From the NCBI GenBank assembly GCA_036404435.1, contig DASWZN010000032.1:124001-188000 (forward strand): a DNA stretch of 64,000 bases. The letters run 5' to 3'. Shown here one piece after another: positions 43,698 to 51,156 of the stretch. This DNA comes from DASWZN01 sp036404435. Lineage in GTDB: Bacteria > Acidobacteriota > Terriglobia > Bryobacterales > Bryobacteraceae. Position numbers and translations under genes: made by a program. Position 1 is the stretch's first letter. Every line of letters starts with the position of its first letter. Below the pieces are notes generated by a model that did not search any database, had not been told where the DNA came from, and saw only the letters and a program-made list of their open reading frames with translations.

Positions 43698-44274
43698 TGG
43701 CGGCTTGGTGCGCCTCGACGACGAAGCGCCTGGGCGCCGGCCCGATGGCGTCGAACGGGTAGCAGGTGACCAGGGTGAGCGTCGGGCGCGCGGAGGCGTC
43801 GAGCACCTGGGTGTCCTTCGGGCCGACGATTCTGGTGGCGTCCACGATGTACGCATACGTGCCTTGGAGCGTATCGATCTCGACGGTGTCGCCCCGGCGG
43901 ATGTTGCGCAATCCGCGGAAGAACGTGTCGCGGTGCCCGGCCAGCGCGACGTTGCCCCCGCCATCGAACAACGGAGTCCCTTCGATGTGGCCGACGGCGC
44001 GGCGCAGGACGCTGGCGGAGGTGCCGTTGACGATCATGGCGCGAACGCCGACGCGCGGAATCTCGATCCGTCCGATGGGCGTGCCTGGAGGTATCGGCGC
44101 CATCGTGCTCCCCGGCGCCGAGGCAAGCGGAGCCACCCGGAGCGCCCGGTCGAAGGACCGCGACTGGATGGCCTGATAGACGTTCCGCTCGAAGTAGACG
44201 AAGGCGTAGACGCCCAGGAGCGCCGCCGCGGCCGACCACAGAAGCACCTCCGCCGTGCGCATTCGCGTCTTCAT
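43669..44274 (-). CDS. Class D-type sortase
   Basis: A 201-residue cysteine transpeptidase. An N-terminal membrane anchor (about 8-28) is followed by the sortase beta-barrel with catalytic H114 (LAGHRDTFF), C171 (LTLVTCYPF) and the Arg of the triad near 182-183 (GPAPRRFVV). Its start overlaps the stop of the VWA gene in ATGA, so the two are co-translated. Sortases are unusual in diderm bacteria; in some they are paired with VWA proteins. No LPXTG-like sorting signal is visible in the partner or elsewhere in this window, so the substrate is unresolved. Confidence 0.88.
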   Translation of the reverse strand: MKTRMRTAEVLLWSAAAALLGVYAFVYFERNVYQAIQSRSFDRALRVAPLASAPGSTMAPIPPGTPIGRIEIPRVGVRAMIVNGTSASVLRRAVGHIEGTPLFDGGGNVALAGHRDTFFRGLRNIRRGDTVEIDTLQGTYAYIVDATRIVGPKDTQVLDASARPTLTLVTCYPFDAIGPAPRRFVVEAHQAAIKPRPPRGS

Positions 44275-45212
44275 TGGCTCGCTCCCGCGGCGGCGCTATC
44301 GGGGGCCGGAGCGTAGTAGCCGGCTCGCGTCCGCACCGCCAACCGGCGTCCGCTGCCGGGCGCGGTCGCGATCACCTGAATGCGGTGGTAGCGGCCATCG
44401 TGGGCCTCGGTGGCCGGAGCGTAAGTGATGGTGTATTGGCTGCGCAGATCTTGGGCGATACGCGCCAGGATCCCGGGCAGCTGGCGCGGACTTTCGGGAA
44501 AAAACGCCTCGCCCCCGGTCGGCCGCGCCAGTTGTTTCAGCACCCCGGGGTTGCGGTCCGGATCGTCGGCGTCGAACAGACCGATCGCATACACGATCGC
44601 TCCGGAACGCTGGATCGCCTCGATCGTCTGGCGCAGCCGATAGCGGCTCACATTGTCTCCGCCGTCGCTCACCACGATGAGCGCCTTCTTGTCCCGTGTG
44701 CCGCCGGAGAGATGTTCGGTGGCCGCCACCACCGCGTCGTAGAGCGCCGTCCGGCCCCGGCAGGGCAGATCGAGGAAAGCCGTACCGAGTTGTTCCGGAT
44801 CGGCCGAGAACGGCTTGGGCAGCCCGAAGGAGACCTTTTCGTTGAAGCTCACGACAAACGCCTCGTCCTCCGGATTACTCAGGCGCACGAAACTCAGCGC
44901 CGCCAGGATGGCGTTGTCGCGCTTCGGCCCCATGCTCGTGCTGCTGTCCATCACCAGTCCCACCGTCAGAGGAATATCGCGATAGAAGAAGTCTCGAACC
45001 GCCTGCAGCCGCCCGTCGTCGTAGAGGCGGAAGTTGTCTCTAGTAAGGTCAGGGACGACGCGGTCCTGGCGATCGGCCACCGTCACCGGTAGCACGACGC
45101 GCTCGACGTTGGTGGAAATCCTAAACGCGCCCTCCGGCGGAGGTGGTTCCGTTTGGGCTAAGCCCAGCCCAGCCCAGCCGCGAGAATGATCCCCGCGGCG
45201 ACCCTCTGGCAC
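44271..45212 (-). CDS. VWFA-related protein with out-of-frame signal peptide
   Basis: The intact frame encodes an N-terminal beta domain (VVLPVTVADRQDRVVPDLTRDNF in part) and a VWA domain with a complete MIDAS motif DSSTS, ending AVRTRAGYYAPAP; it is co-translated with the sortase. The only in-frame start is a GTG at 45212, without a signal peptide. A better start, ATG 45217 with GAGGAG 6 bp upstream, encodes MLCQRVAAGIILAAGLG, a fine signal peptide. That frame stops at TAG within three tandem AGCCC units (45161-45175). Removing one 5-bp unit joins signal peptide and VWA domain exactly. This is either phase variation or an assembly error. Confidence 0.82.
   Translation of the reverse strand: MPEGRRGDHSRGWAGLGLAQTEPPPPEGAFRISTNVERVVLPVTVADRQDRVVPDLTRDNFRLYDDGRLQAVRDFFYRDIPLTVGLVMDSSTSMGPKRDNAILAALSFVRLSNPEDEAFVVSFNEKVSFGLPKPFSADPEQLGTAFLDLPCRGRTALYDAVVAATEHLSGGTRDKKALIVVSDGGDNVSRYRLRQTIEAIQRSGAIVYAIGLFDADDPDRNPGVLKQLARPTGGEAFFPESPRQLPGILARIAQDLRSQYTITYAPATEAHDGRYHRIQVIATAPGSGRRLAVRTRAGYYAPAPDSAAAGASQ
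45161..45175. repeat. Pentanucleotide tandem repeat (AGCCC)x3
   Basis: Three perfect AGCCC units, followed by AGCCG, lie at the end of the signal-peptide code of the minus-strand VWA gene. With two units the frame from ATG 45217 continues into the VWA domain; with three it ends in TAG. A 5-bp unit makes every slippage event frame-changing. Confidence 0.8.
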
Positions 45213-45334
45213 AGCATGGTACTCCTCGATGGCTCCGGCGCCCCGGCGCTACCCCCATTATCACTCAACTTGCCGCCATTGCCCAAAAGACCGCAAACTC
45301 AGCAAGCCGCGCTCATCGCGCGCCGCATAGCATA

Positions 45335-46018
45335 ATGAACTTTATGGCCCTGCGTGCTTCGCCGATTCCGGTTGCCGTTGTCGCCGCTCTTGTTGCGGCC
45401 GGCGTGGGCGCGCAGGTGATCGTGTTCGAGTCCGGCGGCCTGCGGTATCAGACCCTCAGCAACGAAGGCGTCACGGTGATGTTTGCGCACCTGCCGGCGC
45501 GCCTGCACGACTACCAGATCATCCAGGTCGGCGTCTCCAACGGTTCTACGGACAAGTTCACGATCCGCCCCGACGACTTCGTTTTCGAGCAGTCCAGCGG
45601 GACACGGCTCTACGCTACGGCGGCGAAGATCGTAGTCGAGAATATGCTGGACCACGCCACGCGCAACGACGTCATCAAGCTCATTTCCACTTATGAGAAC
45701 AGCCTGAACGGTGTGTCCCGCTTTCGCTCGACCAACGGTTTCGAGGCGCGCCGCCAGAACTACCTGGCCGAGATCGGCTCGGCAAAGATCAAGGCGGCGG
45801 CGGCCGCCTCCGCCATCGCGCTGGTTGAAACGCGGTTGGAGCCCGGCGAGTCCACCGATGGCGCTGTCTTCTTCGCCTCGCCGTCGAAGACCCTCGGCCC
45901 TGGACGCCTGCTGGTGCATGCGGCCGGGCACATTTTCGAGTTCGATTTCGAGACCCCCGCCCCCGCGAAGACGCTGCAACAGCGCGCCCCGGAGAGTCCG
46001 GATTCTGCCAAGCCGTGA
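45335..46018 (+). CDS. Secreted protein of unknown function
   Basis: A 227-residue protein. The ATG at 45335 gives MNFMALRASPIPVAVVAALV with a signal peptide ending VGAQ; an ATG at 45344 is equally possible, and the frame is open further upstream without coding character. The mature part has a beta-rich domain (QTLSNEGVTVMFAHLPARLHDYQ in part; IQVGVSNGSTDKFTIRPDDFVF), a helical stretch rich in Ala, and a second strand-rich end (GRLLVHAAGHIFEFDFE). No family name is recalled. It is divergent from the VWA-sortase pair and ends before the CHAT module. Confidence 0.65.
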   Translation: MNFMALRASPIPVAVVAALVAAGVGAQVIVFESGGLRYQTLSNEGVTVMFAHLPARLHDYQIIQVGVSNGSTDKFTIRPDDFVFEQSSGTRLYATAAKIVVENMLDHATRNDVIKLISTYENSLNGVSRFRSTNGFEARRQNYLAEIGSAKIKAAAAASAIALVETRLEPGESTDGAVFFASPSKTLGPGRLLVHAAGHIFEFDFETPAPAKTLQQRAPESPDSAKP

Positions 46019-46181
46019 TCGAGACATGGCGGCGCACCCCGGGCGTCTCCGTTCGCTCGCTCTCAGCGCATATCACCGGTTACTAGCGGATCGGAGTTCC
46101 GCGGAATGATCGTCAAGATTAGTATTCCTTCGTTAGGCTCTTTGTAAGACGTCCGTATTCGTCGCTGCGTGATAGTTACGC

Positions 46182-46217
46182 TTCCCTAATATCTTAGGAT
46201 TCCCTAATACTTTCGGA
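46182..46217. repeat. Tandem 18-bp direct repeat, TTCCCTAATA core
   Basis: TTCCCTAATATCTTAGGA is followed immediately by TTCCCTAATACTTTCGGA (15 of 18 identical). It lies in AT-rich DNA upstream of the TPR-CHAT module. Tandem copies about two helical turns apart are typical of activator sites. Confidence 0.6.
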
Positions 46218-46440
46218 ACGTCTTGCACCGAGTCACGCTGCAGATCTGCTTACGCGGGGCTCAGCCCGGAGCGCGCAGGCAAAGTCAGTCCGAGAGTCAG
46301 GACCCACCGGTCCCCGCAATTCAGGTTTTTTAAAAGCTATACCTTCAGATACTTACAGAAGCTCGACGAGGGCTGTGGATACGGGTGCCCATTATTCTCC
46401 AGTCGAGGGCGCCAACAAGGCGCCGCGAGGAGACGATACC

Positions 46441-46485
46441 ATGGACAACGACCCGATCATCATCATCAGCAAGATCTGGTTCTAG
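46441..46485 (+). CDS. Possible 14-residue peptide ORF upstream of the CHAT gene
   Basis: The ORF MDNDPIIIISKIWF has a strong GAGGAG ribosome-binding site 8 bp before its ATG, in an otherwise gene-free 660-bp leader. The peptide is acidic at the N-terminus and strongly hydrophobic after residue 4. It might be a leader peptide controlling the downstream gene, a signal or precursor peptide for the secreted protease-like protein, or chance. No similar peptide is recalled. Confidence 0.35.
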   Translation: MDNDPIIIISKIWF

Positions 46486-46589
46486 ACGTACCAGCACGAT
46501 GTTTTCTGGGCGCTACGACGAAATCTAGGCGTACCACTACGAAACCCGTAGGACATTCGCAAAACTGAGGCAATAACTTCACGCCTCTC

Positions 46590-46598
46590 TGGTATTAT
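46590..46598 (+). promoter_or_regulatory. Putative extended -10 for the TPR-CHAT operon
   Basis: TGGTATTAT fits TGnTATAAT and lies 81 bp before the GTG start. Directly after it a 12-bp hairpin (46600-46611 with 46623-46634, CCTTGGTGGTGC and GCGCCACCAAGG, one G-U pair) could form in DNA or in the 5' end of the transcript. Confidence 0.4.
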
Positions 46599-46678
46599 TC
46601 CTTGGTGGTGCTCCGCTGCGAGGCGCCACCAAGGAACGCCAGTCTTGACGTTCCGAATTCTTCCCTCGAGATCAAGAC

Positions 46679-49150
46679 GTGCGAATTTCGCAAGCCAAAG
46701 CGATTTTGGTTTGTTTGATCCTGTTGCCGGCTGTTGGCACGGTGGGCCCGCGGGGGCCCGTTGCCGAACTCTCGGACGGCAGCCGCAAGTTCGCCGATAA
46801 GCGTGCCTACTCCGCCCTCAGATCTCACGCCGCCGCACTGTTCAGAAGCGCCCGCTATATCGAAGCGGCTGAGGCGTACCAGCGGGCCTACCAGGAAGCG
46901 ATGCAGGAGGGTGAATACAAGTCCGCAGCGTTGTCCTTGAACGACGTCGGCGCTGCTCTCTTTTCGAGGTTCGCCTACCAGGAAGCGATGCGAGCTTTCC
47001 TGGATGCTCGCCAGCTCGCAGAGCGTTTCGGGGATCGCGAGGGAAGCGGCATGGCATCGCTGAACCTGGCTTCTCTCTATCTGCAGATGGGTGACCTTAG
47101 GGCGGCCGCCGTGGAAACTGGGCGGGCGGCCGAATCGTTGGAGACCGTGCCAGGGTCGGCTTACCGCGGCGAGGCGTTGGCTTTGATGGGTAGGCTGAAG
47201 GCGCGGGAAGGGGATCTGGCGGCCGCGGAGGCGATGTTTTGGGCGGCCGCCCGGGTGGCGGACGCCCAGGGGGACATCGCGTTGAAAGCCCGGGTGGTCA
47301 ACCAACTTGGGTTGGAATACCTGAATGAGGGACGGTTGAATGAGGCGGATCGAGCCATGACGGAGGCCTTTCGGCTTCGCCTGCTCGGCCACAACCGCGA
47401 CATCGGCCAGTCCTACTGTCCCCTCGGGATGTTGAGAACCGCCCAGCGCGACTTCGGGTCAGCCGAAGTCCTGCTGGATCGGGCGCTCGCGGCCCAAGCA
47501 CTGCATCCTGGTCGCGTGCCCAGTTGGCTGGACTATCACGCGCGCGGCCAGTTGCGTGTGGCGCAGGGCCGATTGCCCGACGCGGTTCGGGACTTCCGGC
47601 ACGCCCTGGTTCTCGCCAATCAATGGCGTCTGGAGGTGCTGCCGACGGACTCGGTGCGGCTCAGCACCGGAGTCGGACTGGCTCAGCTTTACTCGTCCTT
47701 CATCCGCGCGGCGGGTGAGCTCTATGACCGGACGAAACGGCGGGCGCTGGCGCGAGAAACGTTCGAGGCGGCCGAGGAGCTTCGGGCCGCCACGCTGCGG
47801 ACCGCGGGCCGCGGGGGCGCCGATTGGCGCAGCCGGCTGCCGGACGAGTACCGCCAGACACTCGATCAACTGCGTGCCGCGCGTGTCAGGATGCAGCGGG
47901 AGCCATCCGGCGCCTGCCTGAACGAAGCGCGCGGGCTGCGGCAACGGCTGAGCGAGATGGAGGCACAAGCCGGGGCGCCGGAGGGTCCCGATGATCTCGG
48001 CGACCTTCTCGCCGGAGTCGTTCGCGCGCTTGCTCCCTCCGAAGCCCTGGTTAGCTTCCATCTGGATGAGCCGTGTTCCTATTCCTGGACGGTCACTCGC
48101 CGGAGCTTCAAGCTCCGTCGGCTCGCGGGAGCGGGGCAGCTTCGGCCGTTGATCCGCGATTTCTCCGCGGCGGCCAGGAGCGGCACGCCCGAATCGACGG
48201 CCTTGGGAGCGCATCTGTACCGCGAACTGTTCGGGCAAAATGCGGGCGGCGCGGAGTCCCAACCTCACTGGCTGCTGGCCGCCGACAGCGCCCTCCTCGA
48301 CTTGCCGTTTTCGTCGCTGGTGGTGGGACAGGTGCACGGAAGGCCCGTTTTCCTTATCGAGCGGCACTCCGTGACGGTCTTGCCGGCAGCTCGTCTCCTG
48401 CTGGCGGGAATCGGTTCGCGCAACTCCCGCGGGGGCTTCGGTCCCTTCCTGGGCGTCGGAGATCCGATCTACAACGCCGCTGATCCCCGTCAGAGCGGGC
48501 GCGGCGGGAGCGCGGCGCCGGACCAGCTCCCGCGGCTCACGGCGAGCGATAGGGAGATTCGGGAGTGTGCGCGGGCGTGGCGGCCAGATTCCGCGCCGGT
48601 TCTACTCGAGGGCCCGGCCGCCACGCGGCAGATGCTTGCCGCCGCGCTGGTCCGCGAGCCGGGGGTCATCCATCTGGCCGCCCACATGGTGCGCTCGGCC
48701 GACGATCCGCCCCGCCAGTTGATCCAGTTGAGCCTGTTGCCCGGCGGCGATCCGGACTACCTCGGCGCCGAAGAGATCGGCGTCTGGCGTTTACGAAAAC
48801 CCGCCATCGTTGTACTCAGTGGCTGCGCGTCCGGCCGGACGGAGGCGCAGGCGCCTGTCTTCAGCACGTTCGCCGGGCCATCCGATCCGCAGGCGCTCCA
48901 GGATTCCGGGCTGGTCGGACTGGCGCGGGCGTGGCTGGCCGCCGGAGCCGGGGCCGTAGTGGCGAGTCACTGGTCCACTCCGGACGACACCGGAGAGTTG
49001 TTCCGTTCGTTTTATAGCCATTTGAGCGCAAAGGAAGGCGCCGGCGTGGCCACCGCCCTCCAGCGCGCACAGATCGACATGCTTGAAACCAAGACCTGGC
49101 GTTCCGCACCGGGACATTGGGCCGCTTATTTCGCTATTGGGAGAAACTAG
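46679..49150 (+). CDS. Secreted TPR-CHAT caspase-like protease
   Basis: An 823-residue protein. The GTG start gives MRISQAKAILVCLILLPAVG, a signal peptide or N-terminal anchor. Residues about 40-370 are TPR-like helical repeats (AALFRSARYIEAAEAYQRAY; AALSLNDVGAALFSRFAYQEA). After a coiled linker, a CHAT domain occupies about 560-823, with the caspase-type dyad H669 (VIHLAAHM) and C716 (VVLSGCASG), followed by GARLAWLAAGAGAVVASHW-like GLARAWLAAGAGAVVASHW. CHAT domains are peptidases of clan CD. It is followed at once by an ECF sigma factor and an anti-sigma factor, so cleavage of a regulator is a reasonable but unproven hypothesis. Confidence 0.87.
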   Translation: MRISQAKAILVCLILLPAVGTVGPRGPVAELSDGSRKFADKRAYSALRSHAAALFRSARYIEAAEAYQRAYQEAMQEGEYKSAALSLNDVGAALFSRFAYQEAMRAFLDARQLAERFGDREGSGMASLNLASLYLQMGDLRAAAVETGRAAESLETVPGSAYRGEALALMGRLKAREGDLAAAEAMFWAAARVADAQGDIALKARVVNQLGLEYLNEGRLNEADRAMTEAFRLRLLGHNRDIGQSYCPLGMLRTAQRDFGSAEVLLDRALAAQALHPGRVPSWLDYHARGQLRVAQGRLPDAVRDFRHALVLANQWRLEVLPTDSVRLSTGVGLAQLYSSFIRAAGELYDRTKRRALARETFEAAEELRAATLRTAGRGGADWRSRLPDEYRQTLDQLRAARVRMQREPSGACLNEARGLRQRLSEMEAQAGAPEGPDDLGDLLAGVVRALAPSEALVSFHLDEPCSYSWTVTRRSFKLRRLAGAGQLRPLIRDFSAAARSGTPESTALGAHLYRELFGQNAGGAESQPHWLLAADSALLDLPFSSLVVGQVHGRPVFLIERHSVTVLPAARLLLAGIGSRNSRGGFGPFLGVGDPIYNAADPRQSGRGGSAAPDQLPRLTASDREIRECARAWRPDSAPVLLEGPAATRQMLAAALVREPGVIHLAAHMVRSADDPPRQLIQLSLLPGGDPDYLGAEEIGVWRLRKPAIVVLSGCASGRTEAQAPVFSTFAGPSDPQALQDSGLVGLARAWLAAGAGAVVASHWSTPDDTGELFRSFYSHLSAKEGAGVATALQRAQIDMLETKTWRSAPGHWAAYFAIGRN

Positions 49151-49155
49151 TGATC

Positions 49156-49818
49156 ATGACGAATGCGGTTGACGAAGGCACTGTGAAGGAGCCGGTGAGC
49201 GCTGGCCCGATGGCCGCGACACCGAACTGGCGCCGCCTGGTCACCAAGATTTGTTCGGGCGATCCGGTGGGTATGGAGGAACTGTACGGAGTGTTCTCCA
49301 GAGGCGTGCGTTTTTATCTGTGCCGGCAGCTCGGGCCGCAGGAGCTCGAAGACAAGGTCCACGACACCTTCCTGATCGTCGTCCAGGCCATCCGCCGCGG
49401 CGAGTTGCGCGAGCCGGACCGCCTCATGGGCTTTGTTCGCACGATTGTCCGCCGGCAGGTGGCCGCCTACATAGACAACGCGGTGCAGACGCGCAAGGAA
49501 CAGGCTGGCCTGGAGTGCGGCTTGACGATCTGCGATGAGCGCAGCAATCCCGAGCAGGATGCGATTTCCCGGCAGCGCACCGAAATCATGCTCGGCATTC
49601 TCCAGCGGATCTCGCGGCGCGACCGCGAAATCCTCACCCGTTTCTACCTGCTCGGCCAGTCCCAGGAGCAGATCTGCCTGGAAATGGGCTTGAGCGACAC
49701 TCAATTTCGCCTCTTGAAATCGCGGGCCAAGGCGCGCTTCGGCGAGCTGGGGCGGCGGAGTTTGCGGCGCCACACTTTTCCTGTACTATTGGGGATGACG
49801 GCGCGGGAGGCGCAGTAA
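49156..49818 (+). CDS. ECF-type RNA polymerase sigma factor
   Basis: A 220-residue sigma-70 family protein with region 2 (about 25-100: GMEELYGVFSRGVRFYLCRQ and DRLMGFVRTIVRRQVAAYID) and region 4 (about 150-205: ISRRDREILTRFYLLGQSQEQICLEMGLS with a helix-turn-helix). The ATG at 49156 follows the CHAT stop by 5 bp with GGGAG upstream; a GTG at 49150 overlapping the stop would add two residues. It is placed between the CHAT protein and a membrane zinc-finger protein, the expected anti-sigma. It probably transcribes this operon or surface genes; no target promoter was identified. Confidence 0.88.
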   Translation: MTNAVDEGTVKEPVSAGPMAATPNWRRLVTKICSGDPVGMEELYGVFSRGVRFYLCRQLGPQELEDKVHDTFLIVVQAIRRGELREPDRLMGFVRTIVRRQVAAYIDNAVQTRKEQAGLECGLTICDERSNPEQDAISRQRTEIMLGILQRISRRDREILTRFYLLGQSQEQICLEMGLSDTQFRLLKSRAKARFGELGRRSLRRHTFPVLLGMTAREAQ

Positions 49819-49846
49819 AGGAGGGCTCCCTATTTCGGTCACGGCG

Positions 49847-50473
49847 ATGATCGCGGGCGGGCATGCGTCCGAGGACGCATTGGAGCGGTACTGCCTGGGT
49901 CTGGTTCCCGCCGCGGAACTGGAAGCGATCGAGAGCCATTTGCTGGTTTGCGCAGCGTGTCAGGACCGCTTGCGCGAGACCGAGGCGTATGTTCGCATCA
50001 TGCAGCAGGCTACTGCCCAGGCGGCCGCGGACCAGTTGGCCCGCCAGGGGCGCTGGCGGGCCATAGCGGAGTGGTTCTTCCGCTCGACTCCTGCCACCGC
50101 GATCGCCGCGGCTGTAGCGCTGGCGCTGGTGTGGGGCTTCGCGCCCGCCTTTCGCTCCTCGCCGGCGATGTCTCCGGTAGCCGTCGCTCTTGACCTGACG
50201 CGCGGGGATGAGAACCCGCTCGCTCATGCTCCCGCACGCCGGCCGCTGCTGCTGACCCTCGGTCTGACCGGAGTGGCGGTGCTTGATTCTTACCACGTCC
50301 GCATCGTTGACGCACGCGGTGCCGCCGTGCTGGACGCGGCCGCGAAGCCCGATCATGAGCGGCTGAGCGTAGCCGCCTCTGTCCGTCTCGCTCCCGGGAC
50401 TTACTGGGTGCGCCTCTACAATCCCTCCCAGCCGCAGACGCCGCTCCGGGAGTACGGCCTGACACTCGAGTAG
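49847..50473 (+). CDS. Zinc-finger (ZAS-type) transmembrane anti-sigma factor
   Basis: A 208-residue protein. The N-terminal part has the HxxxCxxC zinc anti-sigma motif (H31, C35, C38 in HLLVCAAC) after a helix starting ALERYCLGLVP. A single transmembrane helix lies at about 82-101, and the remaining 105 residues form a periplasmic beta domain with LTGVAVLDSYHVRIVDARG. It should hold the upstream ECF sigma factor at the membrane until a periplasmic signal arrives. The TPR-CHAT protein carries a signal peptide and could be the periplasmic protease or sensor; this is inference from gene order. Confidence 0.82.
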   Translation: MIAGGHASEDALERYCLGLVPAAELEAIESHLLVCAACQDRLRETEAYVRIMQQATAQAAADQLARQGRWRAIAEWFFRSTPATAIAAAVALALVWGFAPAFRSSPAMSPVAVALDLTRGDENPLAHAPARRPLLLTLGLTGVAVLDSYHVRIVDARGAAVLDAAAKPDHERLSVAASVRLAPGTYWVRLYNPSQPQTPLREYGLTLE

Positions 50474-50481
50474 GCGGGGAC

Positions 50482-51156
50482 TCAGAATACGCGCCGCGTG
50501 AGCCGCGCGGGATTGAACTTGGCAGTGTCGGCCACGGCCATCACGGCCATCACCCCGGCTTGCACCGGATCGGTCACCACGAAATCGGCCGCGTCCGGCA
50601 CGCTCCCCGCCATGTTCAGGCTGACCACCAGCAGTCCCTGCGCCCGCACTTCGCGCACCGCCTGCTCGATCTCGCCTCCCATGAGCGAGCCGGCCAGCAC
50701 CAGCGCCCGCGCCCGCGGCAGGCGGGATACGGCGCGCACCGCGTCCGCCAGTTGCCGCTCGCCGACCAGCGGGATGGTGTCCACCGAGATGTGCTCGCCG
50801 CGGATGTTATGGCGGTCCGCTTCGGAGATGGCTCCGATGGCCACCTGGCCCACCTGCGCGCCGCCGCCCATGATAATGATCCGCTTGCCGTAGATCTTGT
50901 GCAGCGTCTGGACCTGCGTCGCCCGGCGGACCACGGCCAGTTTTCCCAGGTCCGTGAGCAGCGCCTCCGCCGGCCCGGCCAGCTCGATCTCGAAATAGAT
51001 GCGCGCTTCCGGCGGGCGGTTCTCGATGATTTCCACCAAGCTGATATCGCCGTCGTGCGCCGCGATCATGCCCGTCAACAGGTGCAGCACGCCGGGACCG
51101 GGTTCCGCCTGAACCAATACTCCGATTTTGCCGTTCGACGCAGCTTCTTCAGCCAT
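50482..51156 (-). CDS. ACT-domain protein, DUF5612-like
   Basis: A 224-residue cytoplasmic protein. An N-terminal ACT-like fold (about 8-80: KIGVLVQAEPGPGVLHLLTG) is followed by a domain with IYGKRIIIMGGGAQVGQVAI, SEADRHNIRGEHISVDTIPL and VVTDPVQAGVMAVMAVADTA. From memory these segments match a protein family best known in methanogenic archaea (DUF5612), of unknown function, probably binding an amino acid. The ATG at 51156 overlaps the kdsC-like gene's stop by 8 bp, implying co-translation. Its presence in a bacterium could reflect ancient transfer. Confidence 0.78.
   Translation of the reverse strand: MAEEAASNGKIGVLVQAEPGPGVLHLLTGMIAAHDGDISLVEIIENRPPEARIYFEIELAGPAEALLTDLGKLAVVRRATQVQTLHKIYGKRIIIMGGGAQVGQVAIGAISEADRHNIRGEHISVDTIPLVGERQLADAVRAVSRLPRARALVLAGSLMGGEIEQAVREVRAQGLLVVSLNMAGSVPDAADFVVTDPVQAGVMAVMAVADTAKFNPARLTRRVF

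Noticed and set aside
44271..45212. LPXTG sorting signal at the end of the sortase-linked VWA protein
   Set aside because: The C-terminus AGYYAPAPDSAAAGASQ has no LPXTG-like motif, no hydrophobic helix and no basic tail.
46499..46528. Nine-codon ORF downstream of the 14-residue ORF
   Set aside because: No ribosome-binding site and too short to support.
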